This document shows positions 8,001 through 15,957 of a stretch of DNA of 64,000 nucleotides, piece after piece. The position numbers were made by a program, and so were the translations under genes. Each line of letters opens with the position of its first letter. Position 1 is the stretch's first letter. This DNA comes from Pseudomonas putida. Its GTDB lineage: Bacteria; Pseudomonadota; Gammaproteobacteria; Pseudomonadales; Pseudomonadaceae. The stretch is from assembly GCF_026625125.1 (NCBI RefSeq), contig NZ_CP113097.1:1736001-1800000 (forward strand), read 5' to 3'. A model generated the notes under the pieces. It was not told the DNA's origin. It worked only from the letters and a program-made list of their open reading frames with translations, and did no database searches.

Positions 8001-8364
8001 TTTCCAGCCAATGCAGGCTCCCGTCCGGCCAGCGGATGCGATGGCGCATGGCTTTCTCGGCCGGCTCACCGTTGACCACTGCCTGGAACAGTTGACGCGT
8101 GCGGGCGCGATCTTCTTCCGGCAGCAGGTCGAGGTAATCGATATCGTTGGGCAGAGGGCGCTGCGGATCGAAGCCGAACAGTGCCTGGGTGCCGCGCGAC
8201 CAGCTCACCCGGCCACTGTCGATGTCCCACAGCCAGGCGCCCAGGCGTGCACCATTGAGCGCAGCCAGCAGTTGCGGGGCATTCTGCCAGGCCTGTTCCG
8301 ACTCCCTGGGATTGGCCGCAGGGATGCGCGGCAGGCGCGGAAAGCGGTTTGCTGATTTGGGCAT
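5068..8364 (-). CDS. Multi-PAS GGDEF/EAL cyclic-di-GMP signalling protein
   Basis: This 1098-residue protein probably makes and/or degrades cyclic di-GMP in response to signals read by PAS domains, affecting the choice between motility and biofilm. I see five PAS-type modules, roughly residues 30-145, 150-275, 280-405, 405-525 and 530-655. A GGDEF domain follows (GGDEF at 740-744, with an RxxD inhibitory site five residues before it), then an EAL domain (EVL at 873-875, DDFGTGYSSL and LKIDQTFVRD). Both active-site signatures are intact, so dual activity is possible. There is no membrane segment or signal peptide, so it is cytoplasmic. It is convergent with ibpA and followed upstream by a LysR gene on the same strand. 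Confidence 0.93.
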   Translation of the reverse strand: MPKSANRFPRLPRIPAANPRESEQAWQNAPQLLAALNGARLGAWLWDIDSGRVSWSRGTQALFGFDPQRPLPNDIDYLDLLPEEDRARTRQLFQAVVNGEPAEKAMRHRIRWPDGSLHWLEINGSLTHDPQGRPQMIGVIREITRQRERETALINSEKRFATLFHLSPNAILLTRRHDGMIFEVNQHFEDMFGWPGDQVIGKTSLELGIWVNPEQRHQVLEATRGSGSPAIMEVQLRASSGKIHDGILCTQGIELEGVTFLLSTFVDTSERKRAEQALKDSQERLDLALDSAQLGTWDWHIPSGMLYGSARAAQLHGLDPIPFHESFDAFFEGVPQDERDGMRQAYRSLREGPAGNYQITYRVQLEDGASRYIESRARLYRDEHGNPLRMAGTLLDITEQVERELRLSASEEKFASLFQVSPDPICVTRQDTGQFIEINPAFTQTFGWGSEQVIGRTAEQIGLWAESIERAQRIERVIREQALSNVAVVVNHRNGSPLTCVISSRLISVDNQPCSVTTLRDITQQQRAEAALKSSEEKFAKAFHSSPDAITITERHSGRYVEVNDGFCRLTGYSTAEVIGRSVYELGIWADDKQRRALLVELKERGRVHHREMLGRTKRGDILTVEVSVEPISLNETDCLLLTARDVSQLKNAQAQIRHLAYHDPLTNLPNRALLMDRLSQQIALLRRHNLRGALLFLDLDHFKHINDSLGHPVGDTVLKIITARLEASVRLEDTVARLGGDEFVVLLSGLEGSREAVENKVRELADTLRELLAEPMSLDGQRLQVTPSIGVALIPDHGTTPADLLKRADIALYRAKDSGRNTTQLFHTTMQKAASERLRMESDLRLALARGELALHFQPQVDARDNRIVGAEVLLRWHHPQLGQQPPAQFIQVLEESGLILEVGSWILDEACDACSRMLADGLIDADDFSLCVNISPRQFRQNDFVERVLRSLDDYRLPRHMLKLEITEGIVIQNLEDTISKMRELKRHGVSFAMDDFGTGYSSLTYLKRLPVDALKIDQTFVRDAPLDANDAEIVRAIVAMARSLDLAVIAEGVELTEQLEFLERLGCHLYQGYLHSRPLPLPEFRQMLLEAPADF

Positions 8365-8425
8365 GGGTACCAGACCTTTGGCGTTTGAGGCGTCCCTGGG
8401 TTGGAAGTGCAGGCCTGACGACCGG

Positions 8426-9304
8426 TCAGGCGGGCCCTGCGTGGCTGTCGAGCAAGGCCATGAAGGCCCTGGCGGCGTTCGATAGCGTTCGCTCGGTATG
8501 CAATATGTAGCCTAGCTGGCGTGACAGCTGTATGCCGGGTAATGCGATGGGTGCAACCTGATCATCGAGCATGGTGCGTGGTAGCACGCTCCAGGCCAGG
8601 CCGATCGAGACCATCATCTTGATGGTTTCCAGGTAGTTGGTGCTCATGGCGATGTTCGGGGTCAGCCCCTGGCTTTCGAACAGGCGCTGGACGATGTGGT
8701 GGGTGAAGGTATTGCCGCCTGGGAATACTGCCGGGTGGCGGGCGACGTCCGCCAGGCTGACCTGGGTATTGCTGGCCAGCGGGTGCTCGGGGGCAGCGAC
8801 GAAGTCCAGGGCGTCGTCCCAGACCGGGATGGCCTTGATCAGGTGATGGGGCTCGGGTGCCAGGGTGATGACCGCTATCTCGGCGCGGCCGTGCAGCACC
8901 TCGTCGTAGGCCGCTTCCGAATCGAGGAACTGAATATCCAACGCCACGGCCGGGTGCTGGCGAGTGAATGCCCGTAATAGCGGGGGCAGGCGGTGCAGGC
9001 CAATGTGATGGCTGGTGGCGAGGGTCAGGCGACCACTCACCTGCCCGGTCAGGTTGGTCAGCGCACGTCGGGTATCATCGAGGACGTTGAGGATCTGATA
9101 GGCGCGCGGCAGCAGGGCGCGGCCAGCTTCGGTCAAGGTCACCTCACGGCCCAGGCGATCGAACAGGCGCACGTCCAGCTGTTGCTCCAGCCCGGCAATG
9201 CGCTTGCTCACGGCCGGTTGGGTCAGGTGCAGGCGCTCGCCGGCCCCGGAGAAGCTGCCGGTCTCGGCAATGGCAATGAAGGCGCTCAGGTTGGCCAAGT
9301 CCAT
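8426..9304 (-). CDS. LysR family transcriptional regulator, divergent from leuC
   Basis: A 292-residue regulator. Residues 1-60 form the winged helix-turn-helix (LSAFIAIAETGSFSGAGERL, then LTQPAVSKRIAGLEQQL). The rest is the two-lobed effector domain. The ATG at 9304 is 130 bases from the leuC start, in the head-to-head arrangement common for LysR proteins that control the neighbouring operon. Control of leuCD, and a leucine-pathway intermediate as effector, is inference from position. The intergenic space contains the palindrome ATGC-AAA-GCAT (9325-9335). Confidence 0.88.
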   Translation of the reverse strand: MDLANLSAFIAIAETGSFSGAGERLHLTQPAVSKRIAGLEQQLDVRLFDRLGREVTLTEAGRALLPRAYQILNVLDDTRRALTNLTGQVSGRLTLATSHHIGLHRLPPLLRAFTRQHPAVALDIQFLDSEAAYDEVLHGRAEIAVITLAPEPHHLIKAIPVWDDALDFVAAPEHPLASNTQVSLADVARHPAVFPGGNTFTHHIVQRLFESQGLTPNIAMSTNYLETIKMMVSIGLAWSVLPRTMLDDQVAPIALPGIQLSRQLGYILHTERTLSNAARAFMALLDSHAGPA

Positions 9305-9324
9305 TGTTCGAATTCCTGATGGTT

Positions 9325-9377
9325 ATGCAAAGCATGAAAATTATGAATTTGAGTTATTCAATTTATCGCCATAGCAT
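9325..9377. promoter_or_regulatory. LysR/leuC divergent control region
   Basis: The palindrome ATGCAAAGCAT (9325-9335) is near the LysR start. A possible leuC promoter is TTGAGT (9349-9354), a 17-base spacer, and TAGCAT (9372-9377). The region is markedly A/T richer than its flanks. Assignment of an operator is tentative. Confidence 0.4.
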
Positions 9378-9434
9378 CGTCCGTACAAGCCAAGGGGTCT
9401 TTGGCATAGAAAGACGCTGATGAGGAACAGTCTG

Positions 9435-10868
9435 ATGGCTGGCAAAACGCTCTACGACAAACTCTGGGAAGCCCATGAGGTCAAGCGCCGTGATGACGGC
9501 TCGTCCTTGATCTACATCGACCGCCATATCATCCACGAAGTGACCTCGCCCCAGGCCTTTGAGGGCCTGCGCCTGGCCAACCGCAAGCCGTGGCGCATCG
9601 ATGCCAACATCGCTACCCCTGACCACAACGTGCCGACTACCCCGGAACGCAAGGGCGGGATCGAGGCGATCGTCGACCAGGTGTCGCGCCTGCAGGTGCA
9701 GACCCTCGATGAGAACTGTGACGAATACGGCATCGTCGAATTCAAGATGAATGACGTTCGCCAGGGCATCGTCCACGTCATCAGCCCCGAGCAGGGCGCC
9801 ACCTTGCCCGGCATGACCGTGGTCTGCGGCGACTCGCACACCTCCACCCACGGCGCCTTCGGTGCCTTGGCCCATGGTATCGGCACCTCCGAGGTCGAGC
9901 ACGTGCTCGCCACCCAGTGCCTGGTCGCCAAAAAGATGAAGAACATGCTGGTGCGCGTCGAGGGCACATTGCCTGTCGGCGTCACGGCCAAGGACATCGT
10001 GCTTGCCGTGATCGGCAAGATCGGCACCGCTGGTGGCAACGGCCACGCCATGGAATTCGCTGGCAGCGCCATCCGCGCCCTGTCCATGGAAGGCCGCATG
10101 ACCATCTGCAACATGTCGATCGAGGCCGGTGCGCGGGTTGGCCTGGTTGCCACCGATGCCACCACCATTGCCTACGTCAAAGGCCGCCCCTATGCGCCTG
10201 TAGGCGAGCAGTGGGAGCGTGCAGTCGAGGCGTGGAAAGACCTGGTATCCGATGACGATGCGGTGTTCGACACCGTGGTCGAGCTCGATGCGGCGCAAAT
10301 CAAGCCGCAGGTCAGCTGGGGCACTTCGCCCGAGATGGTCCTGGCCGTCGACCAGCGTGTGCCGGACCCTGCCGCCGAAACCGACCTGGTCAAGCGTGGC
10401 TCGATCGAGCGCGCCCTGAAGTACATGGGCTTGAGCGCCAACCAGGCGATCACCGATATCCAGCTGGACCGTGTATTCATAGGCTCGTGTACCAACTCGC
10501 GGATCGAAGACCTGCGCGCCGCGGCTGAAATAGCCAAAGGCCGCAAGGTGGCTGCCACCGTCAAGCAAGCCATCGTCGTGCCGGGTTCGGGCCTGGTCAA
10601 GGCCCAGGCCGAGCGTGAAGGCCTGGACAAGATCTTCCTCGAGGCCGGTTTCGAGTGGCGTGAGCCAGGCTGCTCGATGTGCCTGGCCATGAACCCGGAC
10701 CGCCTGGAAAGCGGCGAGCACTGCGCGTCCACGTCCAACCGCAACTTCGAAGGGCGTCAGGGCGCAGGTGGCCGTACCCACCTGGTCAGCCCGGCCATGG
10801 CTGCCGCTGCGGCGGTGACTGGTCACTTCATCGATGTTCGCGAGTTGATCCAAGGGAGCGCAGCATGA
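9435..10868 (+). CDS. leuC: 3-isopropylmalate dehydratase, large subunit
   Basis: LeuC with LeuD isomerises 2-isopropylmalate to 3-isopropylmalate, the second step of leucine synthesis, using a [4Fe-4S] cluster. The 477-residue length fits the proteobacterial enzyme. Seen are [24 protein letters not shown] in the first third and the cluster ligands in [13 protein letters not shown] and in CSMCLAMN near the C-terminus. The start at 9435 ([16 protein letters not shown]) was preferred over 9420 because GAGGAAC lies at a proper distance before it. The stop overlaps the leuD start by four bases (ATGA), indicating coupled translation of the two subunits. Confidence 0.97.
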   Translation: MAGKTLYDKLWEAHEVKRRDDGSSLIYIDRHIIHEVTSPQAFEGLRLANRKPWRIDANIATPDHNVPTTPERKGGIEAIVDQVSRLQVQTLDENCDEYGIVEFKMNDVRQGIVHVISPEQGATLPGMTVVCGDSHTSTHGAFGALAHGIGTSEVEHVLATQCLVAKKMKNMLVRVEGTLPVGVTAKDIVLAVIGKIGTAGGNGHAMEFAGSAIRALSMEGRMTICNMSIEAGARVGLVATDATTIAYVKGRPYAPVGEQWERAVEAWKDLVSDDDAVFDTVVELDAAQIKPQVSWGTSPEMVLAVDQRVPDPAAETDLVKRGSIERALKYMGLSANQAITDIQLDRVFIGSCTNSRIEDLRAAAEIAKGRKVAATVKQAIVVPGSGLVKAQAEREGLDKIFLEAGFEWREPGCSMCLAMNPDRLESGEHCASTSNRNFEGRQGAGGRTHLVSPAMAAAAAVTGHFIDVRELIQGSAA

Positions 10869-11509
10869 AAGCCTTTACCCAGCACACCGGTCTCGTCGCG
10901 CCGTTGGACCGTGCCAACGTCGACACCGATCAGATCATTCCCAAGCAGTTCCTCAAGTCGATCAAGCGTACCGGCTTTGGCCCCAACCTGTTCGATGAGT
11001 GGCGTTACCTGGACGTTGGCCAGCCTTACCAGGACAACAGCAAGCGCCCGGTGAACAAAGAGTTCGTGCTCAATCACGAACGCTACCAGGGCGCCAGCGT
11101 GTTGCTGGCACGGGAGAACTTCGGCTGCGGGTCGAGCCGCGAGCACGCGCCTTGGGCGCTGGACGAATACGGTTTCCGTAGCGTGATCGCGCCGAGCTTC
11201 GCCGACATCTTCTTCAACAACAGCTTCAAGAACGGCCTGTTGCCGATCATTCTGAGCGATGAGGAAGTCGATGAGCTGTTCAAGCAGGTCGAAGCCAACC
11301 CCGGCTACCAGCTGACCATCGATCTGCAGGCACAGGCGGTGACCCGCCCGGACGGCAAGGTGCTGCACTTCGAGATCGACGCGTTCCGCAAGCACTGCCT
11401 GCTCAACGGTCTGGACGATATCGGCCTGACCTTGCAGGACGGCGAGGCGATCAAGGCCTTCGAAGGCAAACACCGCGCCGCACAGCCTTGGCTGTTCCGT
11501 GATGCCTGA
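10865..11509 (+). CDS. leuD: 3-isopropylmalate dehydratase, small subunit
   Basis: The swivel-domain partner of LeuC, 214 residues, typical length. The start [30 protein letters not shown] carries the conserved NVDTDQIIP loop. [15 protein letters not shown] is the substrate-binding signature, and [16 protein letters not shown] follows in order. Translation is coupled to leuC by a four-base overlap. A REP-type inverted pair lies downstream before the methyltransferase gene. Confidence 0.97.
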   Translation: MKAFTQHTGLVAPLDRANVDTDQIIPKQFLKSIKRTGFGPNLFDEWRYLDVGQPYQDNSKRPVNKEFVLNHERYQGASVLLARENFGCGSSREHAPWALDEYGFRSVIAPSFADIFFNNSFKNGLLPIILSDEEVDELFKQVEANPGYQLTIDLQAQAVTRPDGKVLHFEIDAFRKHCLLNGLDDIGLTLQDGEAIKAFEGKHRAAQPWLFRDA

Positions 11510-11536
11510 ATGATGTAACCGGGTTTGCTGGCCTCA

Positions 11537-11625
11537 GCGCCGGCAAGCCGGCTGCCACACGTACTGCACAGGTCTTGACGCTTGTGGGGGCTGTGTGGGG
11601 GCCGGCTTGCCGGCGATAGCGGCCG
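11537..11625. repeat. Inverted pair of REP-type elements after leuD
   Basis: CAGCGCCGGCAAGCCGGCTG (11535 onwards) faces GGCCGGCTTGCCGGCGATAG (about 11599-11618), so transcripts can form a long stem around a variable middle. The pair sits between leuD and the methyltransferase gene and could protect or end the leuCD message. Confidence 0.6.
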
Positions 11626-11658
11626 TAGAGACAACCCAAAATCAAAAGGAACGCGCCC

Positions 11659-12423
11659 ATGACCAGCACCACCCACACCGATGTGGTCCAACGCCAGTTT
11701 GGCGAACAGGCCAGTGCCTACCTCAGCAGCGCCGTGCATGCCCAGGGCCGTGAATTTGCCCTGCTGCAAGCCGAGCTGGCCGGGCAGGGTGCGGCTCGCG
11801 TGCTGGACCTGGGCTGTGGTGCCGGCCATGTCAGCTTCCACATCGCGCCTCTGGTGGCAGAGGTGGTCGCCTACGACCTGTCGCAGTCGATGCTCGACGT
11901 GGTTGCCAGTGCCGCTACCGAGCGCGGCCTGGGCAATATCAGCACCCAGTGCGGTGCCGCCGAACGCCTGCCGTTCGCCGATGCCTCGTTCGATTACGTC
12001 TTCAGCCGCTATTCGGCGCACCACTGGAGCGACGTGGGCGTGGCCCTGCGTGAAGTGCGCCGCGTACTGAAGCCGGGCGGGGTGGCGGCGTTCATCGACG
12101 TGATGTCGCCGGGCAGCCCGTTGCTCGATACCTATTTGCAAACGGTTGAAGTGCTGCGCGACACCAGCCACGTACGCGATTATTCTGCCGCCGAGTGGCA
12201 GCGCCAGGTCAGCGAAGCCGGCCTGCATACCCGCAGCCACACGCGCCAGCGCCTGCGCTTGGAGTGGAGCTCGTGGGTTGAGCGCATGCGCACGCCCGAA
12301 CCGCTGCGCGTGGCCATACGCCAGTTGCAGCAAGCCATGGGCGAGGAAGTGCGGCAGTATTACCAGATTGAAGCCGATGGCTCGTTCAGCACCGATGTCA
12401 TCGTGTTGTGGGCCGAGCGCTGA
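11659..12423 (+). CDS. Class I SAM-dependent methyltransferase
   Basis: A 254-residue cytoplasmic methyltransferase of the UbiE/Methyltransf_11 type. VLDLGCGAGHVSFHIA near residue 48 is motif I for S-adenosylmethionine. VVAYDLSQSMLDVV supplies the acidic ribose-binding residue. AERLPFADASFDYVFSRYSAHHW is the usual motif II region, and EVRRVLKPGGVAAFIDV the post-II segment. The acceptor is unknown. It lies between leuD and leuB, both leucine-pathway genes, although methylation is not a step of that pathway. It is separated from leuD by a REP pair and from leuB by 54 bases. A good AAAGGAACG precedes the ATG. Confidence 0.87.
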   Translation: MTSTTHTDVVQRQFGEQASAYLSSAVHAQGREFALLQAELAGQGAARVLDLGCGAGHVSFHIAPLVAEVVAYDLSQSMLDVVASAATERGLGNISTQCGAAERLPFADASFDYVFSRYSAHHWSDVGVALREVRRVLKPGGVAAFIDVMSPGSPLLDTYLQTVEVLRDTSHVRDYSAAEWQRQVSEAGLHTRSHTRQRLRLEWSSWVERMRTPEPLRVAIRQLQQAMGEEVRQYYQIEADGSFSTDVIVLWAER

Positions 12424-12477
12424 GTTTTTTACGGTGCGGCCGGGCTGGCCGCGCCGCTTGAATGGATAGAGGAAAGC

Positions 12478-13560
12478 ATGAGCAAGCAGATTCTGATTCT
12501 CCCAGGTGATGGCATCGGTCCGGAAATCATGGCCGAGGCGGTCAAGGTGCTGGAGCTGGCCAACGACAAGTTCCAGCTTGGCTTGAGCCTTGCGCATGAC
12601 GTGATCGGCGGTGCTGCCATCGACCAACATGGCGTGCCGCTGGCCGACTCGACCCTGGAGCGTGCGCGCCAGGCCGATGCCGTGCTGTTGGGCGCGGTGG
12701 GCGGGCCGAAGTGGGACAAGATCGAGCGTGACATCCGCCCTGAGCGCGGCCTGCTGAAAATCCGCTCGCAGCTGGGCCTGTTCGCCAACCTGCGCCCGGC
12801 CATCCTCTACCCGCAACTGGCTGATGCCTCGTCGCTCAAGCCGGAAATCGTTTCGGGTCTGGACATCCTGATCGTCCGTGAGCTGACTGGCGGCATCTAC
12901 TTCGGTGCCCCGCGTGGGCAGCGTGAGCTCGAAGGCGGCGAACGGCAGGCCTATGACACCCTCCCGTACAGCGAGAGCGAAGTGCGCCGTATCGCCCGCG
13001 TCGGCTTCGACATGGCCCGCGTGCGTGGCAAGAAGCTGTGCTCGGTGGACAAGGCCAACGTCCTGGCCTCCAGCCAGCTGTGGCGTGAAGTGGTCGAGGA
13101 CGTTGCCAAGGACTACCCGGACGTTGAACTGAGCCACATGTATGTCGACAACGCCGCCATGCAGCTGGTGCGCGCGCCCAAGCAGTTCGACGTGATGGTG
13201 ACCGACAACATGTTCGGTGACATCCTGTCGGATGAAGCTTCCATGCTGACCGGTTCGATCGGCATGCTGCCTTCGGCGTCGCTCGATGCCAACAACAAGG
13301 GCATGTACGAGCCTTGCCACGGCTCGGCGCCGGACATCGCCGGCCAGGGCATCGCCAACCCGCTGGCGACCATCCTGTCGGTGTCGATGATGCTGCGTTA
13401 CAGCTTCAACCAGCAGGCCGCAGCCGAGGCCATCGAGCAGGCGGTGAGCCAGGTTCTGGACCAGGGCCTGCGTACCGGCGACATCTGGTCGGCCGGTTGC
13501 AGCAAGGTAGGTACGCAGGAAATGGGCGACGCAGTAGTCGCAGCGCTGCGGAATCTGTAA
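12478..13560 (+). CDS. leuB: 3-isopropylmalate dehydrogenase
   Basis: LeuB oxidatively decarboxylates 3-isopropylmalate with NAD+ to 2-oxoisocaproate, the third dedicated leucine step. The 360-residue length is normal. [19 protein letters not shown] is the N-terminal signature, and [11 protein letters not shown] and [21 protein letters not shown] are substrate-binding segments. [26 protein letters not shown] is the family signature with the metal-binding Asp residues. GAGGAAAGC precedes the ATG. A strong hairpin follows the stop. Confidence 0.97.
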   Translation: MSKQILILPGDGIGPEIMAEAVKVLELANDKFQLGLSLAHDVIGGAAIDQHGVPLADSTLERARQADAVLLGAVGGPKWDKIERDIRPERGLLKIRSQLGLFANLRPAILYPQLADASSLKPEIVSGLDILIVRELTGGIYFGAPRGQRELEGGERQAYDTLPYSESEVRRIARVGFDMARVRGKKLCSVDKANVLASSQLWREVVEDVAKDYPDVELSHMYVDNAAMQLVRAPKQFDVMVTDNMFGDILSDEASMLTGSIGMLPSASLDANNKGMYEPCHGSAPDIAGQGIANPLATILSVSMMLRYSFNQQAAAEAIEQAVSQVLDQGLRTGDIWSAGCSKVGTQEMGDAVVAALRNL

Positions 13561-13570
13561 TCTCTCTGGC

Positions 13571-13606
13571 CCGCCACCGTTTTTGGTCGGTGGCGGCCCA
13601 CTTTTA
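13571..13606 (+). terminator. Terminator after leuB
   Basis: CCGCCACCG (13571-13579) pairs perfectly with CGGTGGCGG (13588-13596) around an eight-base loop. A short T-run CTTTT follows at 13601. It separates leuB from asd. Confidence 0.65.
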
Positions 13607-13623
13607 GCAAAGGTGTAGTTGCG

Positions 13624-14736
13624 ATGAAACGTGTAGGTCTGATCGGTTGGCGCGGTATGGTCGGTTCCGTGCTCATGCAGCGGATGCTGGAGGAGCAGGA
13701 TTTCGACCTTATCGAGCCGGTGTTCTTCACTACCTCCAATGTCGGTGGCCAGGGCCCGAGCGTGGGCAAGGATATTGCTCCGCTCAAGGACGCTTATTCG
13801 ATTGAAGAACTCAAGACCCTCGACGTGATCCTGACCTGTCAGGGCGGCGACTACACCAACGAGGTGTTCCCCAAGCTGCGTGAAGCTGGCTGGCAGGGTT
13901 ACTGGATCGATGCTGCCTCGTCGCTGCGCATGCAGGACGACGCCGTCATCGTGCTCGATCCGGTCAACCGCAAGGTGATCGACCAGCAGCTCGATGCCGG
14001 CACCAAGAACTACATCGGCGGTAACTGCACCGTCAGCCTGATGCTGATGGGCCTTGGCGGCCTGTTCGAAGCGGGCCTGGTCGAGTGGATGAGCGCCATG
14101 ACCTACCAGGCGGCGTCCGGTGCCGGTGCGCAGAACATGCGCGAGCTGATCAAGCAGATGGGCGCTACCCACGCGGCGGTGGCCGATGACCTGGCCAACC
14201 CGGCCAGCGCCATCCTCGACATCGACCGCAAGGTGGCCGACGCCATGCGCAGCGACGCCTACCCGGCCGAAAACTTCGGCGTGCCCCTGGCCGGCAGCCT
14301 GATCCCATGGATCGACAAAGAGCTGCCCAACGGCCAGAGCCGTGAAGAGTGGAAGGCCCAGGCCGAGACCAACAAGATCCTCGGCCGCTTCAAGAGCCCG
14401 ATCCCGGTCGATGGCATTTGCGTGCGCATCGGCGCCATGCGCTGCCACAGTCAGGCGCTGACCATCAAGCTGAACAAGGACGTGCCACTGGCCGATATCG
14501 AAGGCATGATCAGCCAGCACAACCCATGGGTGAAGCTGGTGCCGAACCAGCGCGAGATCAGCATGCAGGAACTGACCCCGACCAACGTCACCGGTACCCT
14601 GAACATTCCGGTGGGCCGTTTGCGCAAGCTGAACATGGGCTCGCAGTACCTGGGCGCGTTCACCGTCGGCGATCAGTTGCTGTGGGGCGCTGCCGAGCCG
14701 CTGCGCCGCATGCTGCGGATTCTGCTGGAGCGTTGA
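13624..14736 (+). CDS. asd: Aspartate-semialdehyde dehydrogenase
   Basis: Asd reduces 4-aspartyl phosphate to aspartate semialdehyde with NADPH, the branch point to lysine/diaminopimelate, threonine and methionine. This 370-residue protein is of the gamma-proteobacterial type. [18 protein letters not shown] binds [20 protein letters not shown] contains the catalytic Cys135. [16 protein letters not shown] holds the active-site His. AAATGGTGTAGTTGCG-type leader sequence gives only a weak ribosome-binding site. Terminators flank it on both sides (13571 and 14757), so it seems to be its own unit. Confidence 0.96.
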   Translation: MKRVGLIGWRGMVGSVLMQRMLEEQDFDLIEPVFFTTSNVGGQGPSVGKDIAPLKDAYSIEELKTLDVILTCQGGDYTNEVFPKLREAGWQGYWIDAASSLRMQDDAVIVLDPVNRKVIDQQLDAGTKNYIGGNCTVSLMLMGLGGLFEAGLVEWMSAMTYQAASGAGAQNMRELIKQMGATHAAVADDLANPASAILDIDRKVADAMRSDAYPAENFGVPLAGSLIPWIDKELPNGQSREEWKAQAETNKILGRFKSPIPVDGICVRIGAMRCHSQALTIKLNKDVPLADIEGMISQHNPWVKLVPNQREISMQELTPTNVTGTLNIPVGRLRKLNMGSQYLGAFTVGDQLLWGAAEPLRRMLRILLER

Positions 14737-14756
14737 TCGTTCTGCGTTGCACCGAA

Positions 14757-14787
14757 AACCCGCCCTGGTGACAGCGCGGGTTTTTTT
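14757..14787 (+). terminator. Terminator after asd
   Basis: AACCCGC (14757-14763) pairs with GCGGGTT (14776-14782) and is followed by TTTTT. Confidence 0.8.
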
Positions 14788-14882
14788 GTGCCTGCGCCGG
14801 CCCCGGTAGGGCCAGCACAGACAAAACGTTACAATCCGAGTAAAGTGCCGCCCCCCGCCGTTACAGCAAAAGGATCCTCTCC

Positions 14883-15887
14883 ATGACCCAACCCCTGGAC
14901 ATCGCCGTCGTCGGCGCCACCGGTAGCGTCGGTGAAACCTTGGTACAGATTCTCGAAGAACTGCACTTCCCGGTCGGCACGCTGCACCTGCTGGCCAGCA
15001 TGGAGTCGGCGGGCAGCAGCGTGATGTTCGCTGGCAAGAAGATCAAGGTGCGTGAAGTCGACAGTTTCGATTTCACCCAGGTCAAACTGGCCTTCTTCGC
15101 CGCCAGCCCAGCCGTCAGCCGTAGCTTTGCCCGCAAGGCCCATGCGGCCGGCTGCACGGTCATCGACCTGTCTGGTGGCCTGGATGACGCCCTTGCGGTC
15201 GTGCCTGAAGCAAACGCCGAGTGCATCGCCGGCCTGGCGCTGCCGGCGTGCATCGCCAGCCCCAGTGCCGCAGCCGTTGCCTTGGCCGTCGCGCTGGCGC
15301 CACTCAAGGGGCTGCTGGACATCGAGCGCGTGCAGGTCATGGCTGCGCTGGCGGTGTCTGCCCAAGGCCGGGAGGCTGTCAATGAACTGGCCCGGCAGAC
15401 CGCCGAGCTGCTCAACGCCCGCCCACTGGAGCCACGCTTCTTCGACCGCCAGGTAGCGTTCAACGTGCTGGCCCAGGTCGGTGCGGCAGACGAGCAGGGC
15501 CACACGGCACTCGAGCGCCGGCTGGTCGCTGAGCTGCCGGTGTTGCTGGGGCAGCCGGAACTGAAGATTTCAGTGACCTGCGTTCAAGTCCCGGTGTTTT
15601 TTGGCGATAGCTTCAGTGTGGCGGTACAGAGCCGTAAACCTGTGGACCTGGTTGCAGTCAATGCTGCCTTGGAGGGTGCCGACAGTGTCGAGCTGGTCGA
15701 GCGAGATGATTATCCGACCCCGGTAGGGGACGCAGTAGGGCAAGACGTGGTCTATGTTGGTCGTGTACGCCATGGTGTTGAGCAAGACCAGCAGCTCAAC
15801 CTGTGGCTGACCACCGACAACCTGCGCAAGGGCGCTGCGCTCAACGCCGTGCAGGTGGCGCAATTGTTGATTAAACACATAGCGTAA
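14883..15887 (+). CDS. Aspartate-semialdehyde dehydrogenase-like protein (Usg-1 type), catalytically degenerate
   Basis: This 334-residue paralogue keeps the dinucleotide-binding start IAVVGATGSVGETLVQIL and the overall ASADH layout, including LAFFAASPAVSR and TVIDLSG. The active-site stretch that normally reads NPNCST is here SPSAAA, so the nucleophilic Cys is replaced by Ala129. The usual R/GH active-site segment reads FFGDSFSV, so the catalytic His is missing too. It therefore should not have dehydrogenase activity. It resembles the Usg protein encoded next to truA in enteric bacteria, and here it also precedes fimV and truA. Role unknown; cofactor binding may remain. A CAAAAGGATCC leader precedes the ATG. 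Confidence 0.88.
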   Translation: MTQPLDIAVVGATGSVGETLVQILEELHFPVGTLHLLASMESAGSSVMFAGKKIKVREVDSFDFTQVKLAFFAASPAVSRSFARKAHAAGCTVIDLSGGLDDALAVVPEANAECIAGLALPACIASPSAAAVALAVALAPLKGLLDIERVQVMAALAVSAQGREAVNELARQTAELLNARPLEPRFFDRQVAFNVLAQVGAADEQGHTALERRLVAELPVLLGQPELKISVTCVQVPVFFGDSFSVAVQSRKPVDLVAVNAALEGADSVELVERDDYPTPVGDAVGQDVVYVGRVRHGVEQDQQLNLWLTTDNLRKGAALNAVQVAQLLIKHIA

Positions 15888-15957
15888 AAGATACTGGCGA
15901 GCACTTTTGTCCCGCACCGCACGCGGTTTCGGGACGATTCATACAAGGGATGAGGTC

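Noticed and set aside
11305..14520. A 1071-residue open frame on the minus strand across leuD, the methyltransferase, leuB and asd.
   Set aside because: It is antisense to four clearly recognised genes. High GC leaves long stop-free antisense frames, and it has no family motif or ribosome-binding site.
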